Shown: piece after piece, positions 40,193 to 53,005 of the stretch
Position numbering within the stretch: position 1 is the first letter of the stretch
How the letters are laid out: each line of letters opens with the position of its first letter
NCBI GenBank assembly: GCA_021029095.1
Contig: JAJOHG010000007.1
Coordinates: 1-64,000, forward strand
DNA: 64,000 nt
DNA from: Phellopilus nigrolimitatus
Lineage: Eukaryota > Basidiomycota > Agaricomycetes > Hymenochaetales > Hymenochaetaceae
Direction of reading: 5' to 3'
Program-made: the position numbers and the translations under genes
The notes under the pieces: generated by a model
The model's input: only the letters and a program-made list of their open reading frames with translations
Told to the model about the DNA's origin: nothing
The model's database searches: none

Positions 40193-41889
40193 TCAAGATC
40201 CGGAGTCAAACCGCGCGACCCTCAACAGGCCCTGTGCCCCAATCACCACCGCACCGCTGACTGGCTCTACTGACATGACCTTTGGTTCATCTGGCCCAGG
40301 AATCCGACTATAACCCACCGGCTGTTGGTTCTTACAGAAAAGCTGGTAGCAATAAACATCCTTGCCGCGCCGCGCGAACATGCGCCCTGCATTAGAGATA
40401 TTTTGCACAGACGGGCAGGGTGGGAACTCTTTCACGACCGCACGGTCCTGTGCAACCAACGAGAGGCGCCAGGCAATACCCGGGGCTGCCACTGCCCTCC
40501 GAGCCACACCAACAGCATGTCCTGAAAGCTGGACTCGGTACGATACCAGGTTTGCTGACGAATCTTCCAGAATTTCGTATGCAACAACAAATATCTCCGC
40601 GGTCCCAGGGATCTTTGTCTTTGGGTACCATGCAGGCGTGAATGCATGCATCCCGAGGATCCTGCGCCATACATTCCCACCTGACTGGTTTGGGAGTGTT
40701 AAGCATAGAACATCTCGATTTTCAACTTCATTCTCTTGAGAAAAGGAGTATACGACATGTTTCCATTGAGCCTGTCGAACATTTGTCCACTTTCCGTCAA
40801 GTGAGGAGACCGAGATGGCAGCAACCTCGAGGTCTCTGTATTTAACTCGTAATGCAATGATGATGTGATGGTCTTCAACAAGTGCCCCCAGTGACTGTGT
40901 CAGCAATTATATTGGCACATAGAAGTCATCATGATTAGTGATACTTGGATTGTGAAGAATACAGAATCCAAATGAAGGAATGTACTTACAGCGATGTTTA
41001 CATGATGGTAATCAAGTATGACTGCCTCAGAATTCTTCCAATTAAACAGGATTATCTGATTTCTTCGTTGGTAAGATGCCATGACAAGCTCGCCTCTGAC
41101 CATGAGTTGAGGGGACAAGTCAGAATCGGGAATGCCACACTTAAAGACACATGTGCCCTTCTGTGACGCGAAATCAAATTTATACACACAGACAAACCTG
41201 GTGAGAGCAGAATAAGCTTGACAGGTTTGATATGATACTCTTCAACCAATAGTACTCACCTTTCACCTGGATTTGAAAACCCAGCTGTGATAATGAGAAC
41301 CTTCCCTCCCTGCAGAAGCTCGAAGTCGAATGTATCGCAGATGCGGAAATTAGCATTTGGTGACTCGGCAACCCACACACGAGTGGAATGCTCAAACGAC
41401 CAGAGTTGTAGGTCTTCTCCGTTCACAAGGAGTACATAGCGCCCACCCGGCAGAAGCCGAGGCCGCATGGAGGCAGTCCACTCATCACTGTCTCCATGGT
41501 TAAGTTGTGTATGTGGTGTTATACGTAGTGATTATCTCTTGTTCTCGCCAGAGTGCTGCCATCTGTCTGAGGATTCAACAGCCTTGGCAACTTCGGAAGC
41601 CATTTGTTCTGCTGAAAGCTTATCTAGGCGATCATACGGAGTGATGTTGGGTGCCTGCGTGACATCCAGCTTCTGCAGAAGAGATTTCTGTACATCACGG
41701 GAGTCGCAGAAATGTTTTGCGCCCTTGCATGTCTAAGTAGCACATTCATAAGTGATTTTTGCATAAAGTAGGGTTCCAGCATACTTGTCTCATGTGGGCG
41801 ACGTCTTTCGGATGGCAGTTGCGGATGACTTCAGCGAACATTTCCGGAGGAAGGCTAGAAAGGTCGCGTTTGTTTACTCTTTTCGACAT
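40193..41889 (-). pseudogene. F-box family gene, copy 4, stop from a 12-nt deletion
   Basis: Exons are 41889-41785, 41732-41260, 41197-40990 and 40894-40193, all with preserved GT-AG sites and matching phases. In exon 2 the codons for RYAEEAS have lost 12 nt in frame, leaving AGA TAA TCA. The TAA is at 41534-41532, about 70 residues into the protein. The rest stays open to FDSGS and stop. This is the most diverged copy relative to copy 2. If read through it would give about 500 residues. Function lost or reduced to an F-box-only peptide. Confidence 0.8.
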
Positions 41890-42275
41890 GTTGGAGTATT
41901 GAGAATGGAAAAAAAGAGTGCGCCTAGAAGGCAGAAGTGCACATTGTATAAATATGAGGTGAATTCCGTTGGCACTTAAATCCGCGTAGTGGGCAAAGTT
42001 GCAAACATAAGCTATTTTGCGATCGTTCGGAGACGCTAATAATTTTGAATTACTTACAACATTGGTAGCCTGCAAAATTAGTGCGCCTAGCATGTCTGAA
42101 TTGCTTTTGACAGACGGTCGATTTGACGCATTTGGAAACTATGTCTCATCCAGAGCAGCCAGGACAGACGTCGAAGCATTAGGTAGAAGAGTAAGCAGTG
42201 AGGAATGATATGACGAGCAGGTCGAAATTGCAACTGATAAATGGCAATGCCTCTCTACAAGTTGATTTTTGGAGA
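41890..42275 (-). repeat. 5' flank of F-box copy 4
   Basis: Matches 30192-30545 up to CTACAAGTTGATTTT. It abuts the 3' end of APN2, so the duplicated region stops here and unique sequence begins. Confidence 0.65.
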
Positions 42276-42409
42276 CCTCGTGTGGTGGAAATGACGTTTT
42301 CCACGGACAGCTTAATTGGAGAATAAGACAGTAAGAAAAGCAAATTGATCTACAATACAACTGATATAACATCCAAAAAAATAAACAAAATCCTGAGAAA
42401 ACCAACAAC

Positions 42410-44710
42410 TCATGAAGCGTTCTTTCTTTCCGATTCACGAAGGGCGTCTTTTCTCACTTCGCTGCTCCATTTGAAGAATTTGCAGCGGTAGTGCGGATCC
42501 ACTTCCTCGCGTAGACGTTTGTCCCGCCCGGCATCGTAACCCGGTCCTACCGGTCTAGAAAGGCGGGTGGTCGGTTGAATGAGAAGTAAGTAACTAGTAA
42601 AGCGCACCTTGAGCAGATAAAGAATGTCTTCCCCTTGTTTGGCCCGGGCTTGTTCACCGTAAACTCACGCGCGGGCTCATTGTGGACGACGCATCGTGGC
42701 GGCTCGACACGTGCGAAGAGCGTCGACCATGCGTGCGCATTCTTGCCCTTCCCATTCCCATTCTGCGAAGATCCGGGTACGGAGAGCGAGAACTGAGACG
42801 ATGAGGGTGAGGGTACGATATCGACCGCGTCGTCGAGAAAAGCATCGACATCTATGCTGTCTCTGTTAGCCAGAGAAGATGTTGGAGTCAAGTCCTCGTC
42901 AGGTTCTGATGCTGCGTAATTTTGGGATGACGATGGGGTAGCGGAAGTGGCGAAAAATGAAGAGAGCTTCGGTTGAGCGGGGACGCCTCCCTTGACTTTA
43001 GTTTTTCCGGCGGGCACACCTTTCTTAGCTTTCTTACTGGATTGTGCGGGATAGTTGCTATCGGCTTGCATCTTTTTGCGTTTCGGGGGCCCAGATGTCG
43101 AACTTGATGGTTTCGCTTGATTCGAATGATTCGAGGCCACACCTGCGATATCAGGTTGCGGAGAGGACGAAGCAGCAAGGTTGGACGGAGTGGAGGGAAC
43201 AAAAGGAAGCAGCTCTGACAGCGTCTGCGAGGATCCAGAGGGATCGGAAATGGATATAATTTCTTTTGCGTCGTCGACGATTCGCTGTTCATTTGATTCT
43301 TCGTTCGCAGATAAGAGAGTTTTTGCGGCCTTCCCTGCTGAAGATGGAATTGAAGTGGTGACTACGGATGCAATCGGAGGGCTTCCTGCCACAACCAGAT
43401 TCTTCTTTCCAAAGAAGCTGGACAACAGTTTTTGCTTTCCCGAGTATTCGTCCCAGTACCTAGTTGCGAGTCTCGGTGGATCGCACTTTTCGCCGTTCGT
43501 CTTCATCAAATCCTTCAAGAGCAGTTTCTCGCCGCTTTCAGTCACGATCTCATCGTGTAGGTCGATGTAAACTGGGCAGTGATCTGAACCTTTTATGCAG
43601 GGTAAGATGTCGCCATTCTTGAACCACCGCAAAAGGCCCTTCGTGAGAAGAAAATAATCGATACGCGTGCCATAATTGGTATCGCGCGCTGATATTTTCT
43701 GGTTCCAGCCTCAAGATCCATATAAGAATATGGATGTTATTGCCAAATGGAAGAATAGATACTTACAAGTAAACATACCCTTTCTCTCGGGCCAGCATCT
43801 CCTCACAACATCCACCATGGGGCCTACGGGATCAAGCCACTCATGAAACCACTTGCGCGCAGGATGAATCCAGAAATCTCCTTTGTTGCTGGCGAGCTCG
43901 CCATCGCAATGGTCAACCGGGGCGGCACAAATGTTCATGTCACCGGTGACAATCACCTCGCGTTTGTCAATCTCAACAAGCCGCCGCACGCGCTCCGCAA
44001 GAAGGAGATGAAAATTCATCTTGTACGGAAGCCGAGTATCTGAAGTCTCGTTCGGGCAGTAGAGGTTGATGAGTACAAAGACACCGAAGTCGAGCATGAG
44101 AGCCCGGCCCTCTTTGTCGAGAACCGCCAGATCGTTATGCGTATTCAAGGTTTCATCCTCTACCAGCTCTATCTCGTGTGCTAAAGGGCACGAGCACGTT
44201 ATGCGTTCATCCTGCGACAGGGGAGGTTTCAACACGGATTGTAAGCGGCCGGAAAGCCCTTCTTCAGCTTTCAAAGGGACGACGCAGGCAGTCTTGGTGA
44301 AGACGCCGACACCGGAATAGCCACCTTTTGACGTGGGAAAAGAGAAGAATACATCATATGATTCCGGAAGCGCGACGTGTTTCTCGAGTGCCTGGCGCGA
44401 CGATTTCATTTCTGTCCGTGTGCAAGCAACTTAGCCGAAGGACACGTTCTTCAAACGGCAGAAGCACGCACCTTGAAAACATATCACATCCGCTCCAAGT
44501 TCATTCAGAATGTTCTCTCCTGTCTTGAGTGTATTCCACCTGAGATATTTTTAGTAATTGAAGAGCATCCAGAACTTCCAGACACAATCATGGCGCGTAC
44601 GGATGGTACATCGGAAGTGTGCGAATTCCATTCTAGCAAAAACTATGAGCAAGACATGCACACAAGTTGGGGCACTGTGCGCTCACTATATTCCATGTCA
44701 ACAGTCTCAT
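42410..44710 (-). CDS. APN2: AP endonuclease 2 (class II, ExoIII family) with GRF zinc finger
   Basis: Cleaves DNA 5' of abasic sites and trims 3' blocks in base-excision repair, in the nucleus. Six exons: 44710-44687, 44632-44601, 44539-44472, 44411-43767, 43709-42608 and 42554-42410. Phases close to 671 residues. Exonuclease-endonuclease-phosphatase marks: LTWNINGIRTLP, ICFQEMKSSR (metal Glu), VTGDMNICAAPVDHCD, ARDTNYGTRIDYF and GSDHCPVYID (catalytic Asp-His). The central linker has two PCNA-binding PIP boxes, QKLLSSFF and QPKLSSFF. The C-terminus is a GRF finger (CVVHNEPAREF, FFICSR, YRCKFFKW). Exon 1 encodes only MRLLTWNI. It starts 161 bp from the divergent mitoribosomal gene. Confidence 0.93.
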
Positions 44711-44871
44711 TATCGGGACATAGACAGAAGTCGAACGGTTGGTTGTGGACGTGTTTGACAAGCCGGAAGACGCGACGCGACGCGGCGTTAGAGTCGGTCA
44801 CGTCACGTGCATTCTTTTCGATCTTCAGGTTTCGAGCGCCTGCCGTGCAGTCGAAAGGCAAGTCGAAAGCC
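44711..44871. promoter_or_regulatory. Bidirectional promoter of APN2 and DAP3/mS29
   Basis: Only 161 bp separate the two start codons. It contains GGTCACGTCACGTG (about 44796-44810), with an E-box-like CACGTG core. Shared control of a nuclear repair enzyme and a mitoribosomal protein is inference. Confidence 0.5.
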
Positions 44872-46728
44872 ATGCTCTCAAGCGCGCGCAGGCCGCTGCT
44901 TTCAGCTGCGAGCACTAGCAGCGCCATTGCGCCCTCAGTCCTCTCGTGTCGCGCGGTGCAAACCCGGTTCGCTACGGATTATCCAAGGCAATGTCAGTAT
45001 GAAATATTCAGCTCCAGTTCGAAAATCGCTAACATCACTCTGGTGTCCTTTCAGCTTTCACCCATAAATCTCCCGACACAAAAAAGAGGAAAGAAAGTGC
45101 TAGGCGGGATAAGGTGGCAGGGGTATGGCAACACCTTTTCAGTCAACCAGTCTGACAGCGATTCCTGACGCTCTGAGACTCGTAATAGTCATTCCTACCC
45201 CTTCCAGCGAACCAGATCGCGCCGTTTCAAGGACACAATGACTTGCAAGATCTTCCAACATTTGGGAAGGTATGTTTCATATTCTCTCGTAAGTGTACTT
45301 TGCGCTAATGGATGTCTTTCACAGGGTGCTATTCCTCTCGGAAAAGCTATGCGTTTTCCGACTCTGGAAGGAAATTTGATGAAAACGTTTGGTTTACCGA
45401 GAAATATGCTGGTGGATGTGAGTGCTTTAAAGTGTACATCGATTTCTCAGTAATCGATTTTGTTTTTAGTTCCGAATGCTATCAATGCCATGCGCCGTAT
45501 CACGCAAATCCACGCAAGCACTCGTTGAGCGTCTGGATGCAGCGCGACGGGGTCCAAGTTTGGACAACCGCTTGGTTCTGAGTAAGTAAATCGGGTTTCA
45601 AGATGATGCTGAACTCACATAATTGTAGCTGGCTCGGCTGGTTGTGGAAAGAGCTACTTGATGCTTCAGTTAGTCTCTTACAGTGCTGTCAACGACTGGA
45701 TAGTGTTATACATCCCTAGAGGTAAAGCTGCAATACATTACACACTCATGTTGTTTTCGCTAAACATGTTCACAGCACACAAGCTTGTCGACTCGTCGAC
45801 ATCATATTTTTATGACCCACGGACACAAACTTATCTGCAGCCGACCGCCTCTAATCAGATCCTTCAACGGTTTCTGACTGTCAACAAGAAGATCCTTGAA
45901 AAGCTGAAGGTTTCTGGAAGGGTTACATTTGAGAAACGCAAGGCCGTCGATACGGGCAAGTCGTTGGCAGACCTGATCAACATCGCGATGTCTGAGCAGC
46001 ACCTCGCTCCGGTGATTATGTCCAAAGTACTCGAAGAAATCGGCAAACAGGAACGGTCGGTTCTATTTTTTTGGCTTTGCGTTCGCAGTGAAATTAATGG
46101 TCTAAAAAAAGGTATCCCGTCCTTCTTGCCGTAGACGAGTTTCAGGCGCTGTATGGCAAGACAGAGTACCGCAATCAGCACTACGAGCTCATCAAGTCAT
46201 TCCACCTTTCTGTTCCTCGGCTGTTGATGGAATATGCCTGTGGGAAGAAACACTTTGTGAGTCCTTATCAAGTGTGTAGAATTGTTGAGGTCATTGAAGA
46301 ATATTGCACAGAAACGAGGCGCTGTGATTGGAGCGCTGTCGTCGAGTCTTTCACAATATCCCATCACACGAGAGTTGCAACAAGCACTTCAAAGAAGTGC
46401 TGAGGACTCTGAGCGTGGTCAAATCTCCGATCCGTACACGAAAGTGATAGCCGGTATGGTCGAGTACTCACAGGGGCTATCTCCGTTTGAGGTGCCTGGG
46501 AAGCTAGAGTACGCGGAGGCGGCGGCGCTGTTCGAAATATGGATGAGAGACAAGGCCTTGCACTCTGGTAAGCTTCGCATAAATAAAATTCTGTTTGGTT
46601 GGTATTCTGACGTAGGATTGGGCTTTGTAGCTGCTAACGACGAGTTATTTCTGTCGAAGTACAGCGAGTCGTCTGGAAACGCGCGCGCTTTCGTCCATGG
46701 GGGTTTACTTGCGACGCAGTTATCTTAG
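44872..46728 (+). CDS. Mitochondrial small ribosomal subunit protein mS29 (DAP3/Rsm23 family)
   Basis: GTP-binding protein of the mitochondrial ribosome. Ten exons: 44872-44992, 45055-45122, 45216-45269, 45325-45417, 45470-45581, 45629-45721, 45776-46055, 46112-46256, 46312-46567 and 46631-46728. Phases close to 439 residues. The N-terminus (MLSSARRPLLSAASTSSAI) is a Ser/Arg/Ala-rich targeting presequence. The P-loop is TGSAGCGKSYL near residue 155, followed by VLLAVDEFQALYG (Walker B-like) and ends with family-like ARAFVHGGLLAT. The exon 3 acceptor (GAACCAG) is chosen because a closer CAG breaks the frame. Divergent from APN2. Confidence 0.88.
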
Positions 46729-47039
46729 CGTACACTATAGAGTTGCAATATAATTCAACAGAATTTGTTAGTGTTGTTAGAATATGAGGGTCGAGGGGTA
46801 TGAAGGAGATCAACGATTCGGGCTACCGGTGACATCGGCTATAGCATAATTGCTTTGCGCCAGGTCGTGCACGCACAGCAATGGCCGTAAAACCGTTCCG
46901 CCACAGCGCGCAGCAAACGCAGCACATCCCTGGGAGTGTCGTCGAGCGCGATCTTTGCTATTACCTATTTATTGTCAACTCTCGAACCCTCGCTTCGATT
47001 TCAATAACACTACCGCTCCTCCCACCACGATAACCGTTG
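46729..47039. other. Intergenic, promoter of 47040
   Basis: Short spacer with the leader of the next gene. Nothing else seen. Confidence 0.4.
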
Positions 47040-48878
47040 ATGAGCCTCGACCAGAACCTCTTCACGCTAAACATCACGCCGCGGGCGGACACACCGCTCG
47101 TCACCGAACTCATCGATCCGCATAATATTGTGCACTACCGCAAAGAGCGGGCAAACGCTCCAGCCGCGGGCGCGTTGTATGAGTTTGACTTGTTCGATCC
47201 ATTGTCCGGATCGCTTCTGGCGACCGTGACCGCGCCGAGCGCATCGAGCAAGCACAAGACGATTGAGCTACACAACCCGTCCGTGCCCATCGAGCTCAAG
47301 TACACAGGAACCTTGTATGTATTTCCATCATACACACACTAAGCTCAGTTAAAATTTGATTAAAACTCCAGCACATTCCGCTGGACGTTCAGCTGGGAAG
47401 AGTGCGTGAATATACCAGATTGTTTGATGGTTTGCTCCGCTTTAACAACAATACGATACTTTTAGACACGAATTTGATTGGAAGAGAGAAGAATGTTATC
47501 TCATACGCAAGCCGGATCCTCCAGTGCTAGTTGCCATTACGAAGGAGCCTCCTGGAAGAATAAAGACGAAGGCGGTACAAATATTAGACTATAATTTGAA
47601 CAGGTGAGTTCCCTTGAGCAGTTTTCACAATTGAAGAACCACACATTCGACATGCTCTCGATGACGGCAGATTCGATATACATGATCGGAAAGGACTCGA
47701 AATCGTTCTCCTTTCTGCGTTATTATCCTTCCAAGACTATTCAGACGAGCTGCATGGGAGTCGACGAGAGGAAAGTGCAACGTCTTCCTCTCAGTCAGCT
47801 GTGAAGACGGTCGCGAAGACGTCGTCCCCCGAGACTCCTCGTCCCGAACTCCCACCCAAGCCACCAAGATCTGGAGCAGAGAAGGTTGCCGAAATGCAAA
47901 AGGGGGAGTTGGGGGAAGTTTTAGTTGACGAGGAAGGTGAAGTGAACGACTACGCGCAGTACTGCTCGAATTTGCTTGAGGTGAGTTTTCGTTCTTGCTA
48001 TAAACTGCCTATCCAACCGACTAGCTCTATTACTTCAGGGCGACAATATGCTGTTTGTTGTGTTATTGTCTTCATCTCCCGCGACCGTGTCCAAAGTTCT
48101 TCAGATTGCGCACCAAACAAAGCGCATCCGTCATAAGGCGGGCTCAAACGGTGAACTGTTCCAGTACGTGCAGTACGACGCTGTCCAACCGGAAGCGAAG
48201 AAAGGCCCTCGTATCATTAAACTCGATGGCGATGCTGGGGAGTTGAACAAGTACGAGCCTCCGGAAAGCTTGACTGTGCATCTGAGCAAAATACCGATGC
48301 CGGAGCTTCAGCCGAAGGCGAAGGGGAACGAGAAGACCAAGGGGAAGGAGATAACTGACAAGGAGCACAAACGACGTGAGAAAGCGGCGGAATCGGAGCG
48401 AAAGGAGCGGGAGAAGAAGGAGAAGAAAAACAAGGAGAGGGGAAAGGGCCGCGCGCAGTCCCTCGACCGAACAGAGCGCCGGTCAGAAGGCAATCTTCTT
48501 CCTAAGAAATCGTCACCAAACATCTCCCATATCTCCTCACACCGCCTTCACCCAAATCAGCCTTCCCCTTCGCAGCTCAATAACCCCGTTATCTATGCTG
48601 CCCCGAAACCCAGGTCTCCGCGTCCTTCTCTTTCGCCGGCTCCGATTACTGATCATTACCCGGCGCATACCTCTTCGCACAGGCGCGCAGGTTCGTCGTC
48701 AGCCCCATTACCGCCCCACACCAATCCGTATTCGCATCTCGGGCCTTATCCTGCACAAAGACCTGTGTCGGCTTATGGCGGCTTCCCCGGGTTGCTACCG
48801 CCGCAGACAGCAGATCATAGGCCAACTTCATCAAACTCATTGGTGAACGGTCTTATTGATAAGCTCAAGGCTTGGTGA
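47040..48878 (+). CDS. Conserved hypothetical protein with a basic, charged C-terminal half
   Basis: Five exons: 47040-47314, 47372-47401, 47466-47603, 47671-47980 and 48039-48878. GT-AG throughout; phases close to 530 residues. Residues 1-170 form a beta-rich domain (YEFDLFDPLSGSLLATV, RWTFSWEEHEFDWKREECYL, AVQILDYNLNRFDIHDRKGL) that by strand pattern might be Tubby-C/scramblase-like, but this is weak. Then comes a conserved segment NMLFVVLLSSSPATVSKVLQ, a Lys/Glu-rich helix (REKAAESERKEREKKEKKNK) and a Pro/Ser/His-rich tail. Exon 2 is only 30 nt. No signal peptide or membrane segment. No name can be given. Confidence 0.8.
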
Positions 48879-51314
48879 TTACTTAATTTAAGTTGCCTTG
48901 AAGTCGTAACATATAAGACCTCGAACAGTCCTGTCACTGTCTAATTATGTTCTTGTTACCCCTACATACGGATATGCATAGTATGCTCTGGCCATTTGTA
49001 CTTATTGAAAGCCGAACGTGTACAATTATCTATATACCATGGAAGGTGGCTTTTAATGTTTATCACAGTGTAAACGTTTCGACACCCGTGTACTTCTGTA
49101 TAAACATTTGCAATTGCATCCTTCTTTTGTTACCAATCGACCACCGGACCACAATCCGACAAGGGAAAGTACCCAGTCAATAAATCTAAAAGCCAGATGT
49201 ATACTTAAGCACTTGTGTGCCTGTCACGCACTTATCCATTAACAAGCTTCGTAATCTTAGAATGGGAAGGCGAGAAGAATCATACAATCTGTGTCCTAGT
49301 AACTCCGCTGCGGCCCGACCTGCTCTGGGCTATCCAAAGACGCCGCGTGTACTTGATCCTAGGCTTTCTCTTCCTTGATGTATGATCCTTCGCCAGATTC
49401 CTATGTAGGATGATGCGCCACATCGTTGCAGCCACGGTAGCCATCCAAACTCCCAAGCAAACAATCCTAGAAAACGCGTTCAGACATTTAGAAATTTATG
49501 TTTCGGAATTCTAGTCCTTTGAAATCACTTCTGGCATCGAACTTAGGAAGCGCTCTCGGCCTAGGAAGGTCTCTGTATCCGTCCGCGGTGCATACGTAGC
49601 TTGACCTCCCAGCCTGCAGGGAAAGAATAAATTTCGTGAATGCATGCACATGCAACAGAACGTAGCGACTGCGCCTCCTCTGGCGTCATGCAGGGACCTG
49701 CAGTATCGCTCTTCTTTTTGAGGTTCTGGATCTCTTCAAACTCTTGATCCTGGGCCGCCACGCAATCGCCCCGAGCACCGAGCAAAGTCTAGTTAGTCAC
49801 CGCATTTCCTTCAACGGTCATAGTCGCCCGAGAATTTATGTGCTTCGAGTTCCAAAGATGTTCGCCGTGGTGATCGTCTTGCGTAGTCTCCTACAATAGA
49901 TCAGACATCCGGGAATGGCAGTAATGGGCTTGTAAATGTGAGGACAGAGCGTGTGAGCATACGCCAATTGTGGCTTAGAGATGATCATGCCAAGAGCTTC
50001 TTCAAGCTTTGCGCAGCAGGACAGACGCCAAGAAGGTATTTGTGGGACTGAAGCTTTCTCCCTGAAACATGATCTGGAGTTCCCAGTAATCACCTGTATG
50101 TGCAAAAATAAAGAGCTTGGTCTACGGGCCGACTGAAGGCCCGTGAAGCAGGAAGGATGTGTCTTCTAGAACTGAAGAATCTGGCGACAACCGCAGCGAG
50201 CTGCTCGCAACAGATGAACGCGCGTCAGTGGCTAGATGTTTGCCTAGTACGTTCTCTCCAGAGCCTAGGAAGCCACTCGGATATTGTGGAGTACAGCAAT
50301 CCCGCAAGGCCGCTTGGATTGGTGGAGGATAAATTGGAAGTCTATTGTAGCTTGAAGCTAAGCCGCCTTCAGCATAATTGTATAAGTATATCTACCGTAT
50401 CATATCTCACCAGATTTCAATAGATCCCATGCGATCGGGCTAGGCCCATCCGTTACTAGCCGCCACATACGTATAAGTATTCTCGATACAAGATGTACCG
50501 TAGCTACGACTCTACGATTGCGCCTACGATAGAAACAGTTGCGCTAACCATTGATTAGTAATTGCAATTTGTCCAAATATCTCTTCGAACACGTACATAC
50601 CAGGTGTCCGTGAACGGGAGAGAAGGTTTCGATCGCGCATCGAACGCCGAGAGCTAGTCCATAAAAATTTTAAATGTTTCAATAGCACGGGGTGTGTAGA
50701 CCAACGATGATAAGCAAGGGAAAAAAACGCGAATGGATGACGGTCCGCACACAAGAGACGATTGCACAAGAAACCAATATATTGACGGAGCATGCAAACA
50801 CGTTAGCCACAAGAAGTTTTTATGTAAGGGCAAGTCCGAATCATTTTGAAAGACATAGTGAATGTGGTGTAGATAGAATGCTATAGTCAGGCAAGATGGT
50901 CATGTATACAGAAAAATAAATGGCAACAGATATACGCTCGAGCCGCGTGATATACAAAACAAATGTACAAAAATCGAAGAGAGCGAAAGAGCAATTATAA
51001 CCAAGGAAAAGAGAACGCTGGAAATGAAAGAGAAAAAACCCAAATGCGAGATTAAACGAGCGGTGCGACGTGGAGCAGACAGCAAAGAGTAGCGAATAGG
51101 GATGTGCGAAGAATACAATGTGCAGTTTGTAGGAAATGAGTAGACACAGCAATGAGGAGAGCGCAAGACGAGGGATGAGACTATGCAAGCGAGACACGAA
51201 ATGATAAATATGGGATTGTATGTCCAATGAGAAATTAATATTGTACGTAGACGATGCGTTGCAGCAATAAGGTCGAAGAAGTGCCCGGGTGGAGTGCAGC
51301 CGAAAAGAGGAGCC
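48879..51314. other. Long spacer with a doubtful minus-strand gene at 49250-50310
   Basis: Mostly non-coding. On the minus strand several pieces look coding. One is DYWELQIMFQGESFSP near 50090. Another is EFEEIQNLKKKSDTAGPCMT near 49740, followed by an intron (ends CCCTGCAG) and RSSYVCTADGYRDLPRP. After a second intron (ends TTCTAG near 49470) comes a membrane segment GVWMATVAATMWRIIL with a basic tail ending near 49300. I could not connect them into one frame from an ATG, so it is either a decayed gene or one with exons I missed. Confidence 0.3.
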
Positions 51315-53005
51315 CTACGCGTTGCATGACACCTCAAAGAGACTACGCCAGCTGTCAGAGCGACTCTCTGTTTCAAGGTTCTCGTCGCGCATATCGATGA
51401 AGCTCGGCGCTTCCGTGTTTCCCATCGCCCAGTCGAGCCGCAGCTCCAGGCGTGCGGGCATGGGCAAGCGCGATCGGGAAAATGTTTTCGTTCGAGCCCG
51501 TGCCTCGAGGACGTGGGTGTGCGAGCTGCCCGCACCACGGTCAGAGACCGTCCGCTGGCGAACGCGCGGCTTGGACGTCGACAGAGAGAGCGTAGTATGT
51601 TTGCTTTCGAATTGGGGAAGTGCAGGCGGCACGAAGGTTGACCAGGACGAAGTGGACGCTGAGGGAGAGAGCGGATGCAAATGCGCAGGAGGCTGCGAGA
51701 GCACGGTAGATTTCTTCGGAAGCGAGGCGGTGGACGAACGAGGGCTGTTCGAGCGTTTCGAGCGTTTCGTCTTCCGCGAGCCGTAGCTGTCGTCTGAATC
51801 ACGCGAACTCGAGCGCGGCGATGTGTCGAGCCCAAAAATCTTGTCGACTTCGGTGTCAATGTCGCCATCAACCTCTCCGCCGAAAAGCACGCCCCATGCA
51901 CTCGCACGCGGCGTGAGGTTGTGCCAGTCCTTCCCATCGATCGACAGCGACAACCCCCGGCTCCGCGATTCATCGCCAGCTCGAGGATGCCTCCCATTAG
52001 GCTCGGCTCCCTCCTTTGCGTCTTCGACAATGACATTGATGTTCGCATGTAGCGACATTCCATCGTATTCGTCTTCATCATCCGACATTGACATGAAATT
52101 CTGCGACATGCGCGGTTTAATGCGCCCAACCGCGCCATCAGCCCCGCGGCCCTCCAAATTCTTCAACGCAATCACGCGCTGAGCTCTTCGGTAACCCGAA
52201 GACACGGTAGACGAGCAGCTGATGACGTCGCTAGACTTGACGGAGTTCATTGAAAACGAATCGAAGTGGGACGGAACAGGGGGTAAAGGAAAGGGTGGCG
52301 GAGAGGGAGCTGCAAATCGCATCGGGGAGAGCTCACGTCTGGGTTTTGAAGGACGAGGAGGAGAAAGTGTCGCGTGACTGGGCGGTTGAGGGAGAGGTTG
52401 GTGGATAACCGACTTCGGGCTATGGGTGCTCTCAGGAGATAGAGGAAGTCCCAATAAATCGGAAAAATCTGGATCGGGTATACTGTGTGCAGATAACGGG
52501 CTTTGTAGCGGTGATGGCGGGAGAGGGGGAGAAAAAAGTGCCATAAACCTGGAAAACCGAATGTTAGTTCAAAGGTATAGATGGAGAAGGAGGGCGAAGA
52601 AAACACATACGAAGAAGGATCAGAGACTGAGGTCGGCGTATCAGTGGCAGTCGCTCGCCGAGACCGTTGACTGGCAGCATCCAAGTTGTCCTTTCTTGAC
52701 AAGCTCAGAGAGCGAAGAGACTGAGATTCAGCGAGGTCAAGAGACAAGAACGAGCGGTCCTCGCATGGATTCCGTCTCCTTTTGAAAGTGAAGTATAAGG
52801 ACTCCCCACTGGCAACGGAGCTGGAGGACTCGTAGTCAGACGACGTGGATGGCTGGGACGGAATAGAGAGCCGGTCGCCGACGTTTGGCAGACTGCCACG
52901 GCGTGGACCAATGTTCTCGGTTGCCCATGGAACAGACGCGTAGGATGAAGAACTCTCTGACAAGAGGCCGTACTGGAAGAGATTGGAATAGTTAGAGAAT
53001 GCCAT
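51315..53005 (-). CDS. Ser/Pro-rich protein of unknown function, 2 exons
   Basis: Exon 1 is 53005-52611 and exon 2 is 52548-51315. The intron starts GTATGT and ends TTCCAG; the product is 542 residues. ATG at 53005 gives MAFSNYSNLFQYGLLSESSS. Most of the chain is low-complexity Ser/Pro/Arg with short motifs: SLYFTFKRRRNPCEDRSF, RVIALKNLEGRGADGAVGRI, MSMSDDEDEYDGMSLHANIN and WGVLFGGEVDGDIDTEVDKI. This is probably a disordered regulatory protein, with many potential phosphorylation sites. The C-terminus LRLDWAMGNTEAPSFIDMRD may be a conserved short domain. No family recognised. Confidence 0.75.

Noticed and set aside
4027..41889. The F-box unit itself as a transposon
   Set aside because: No shared terminal inverted repeats or target duplications at the unit edges; edges differ between copies and fit segmental duplication better.
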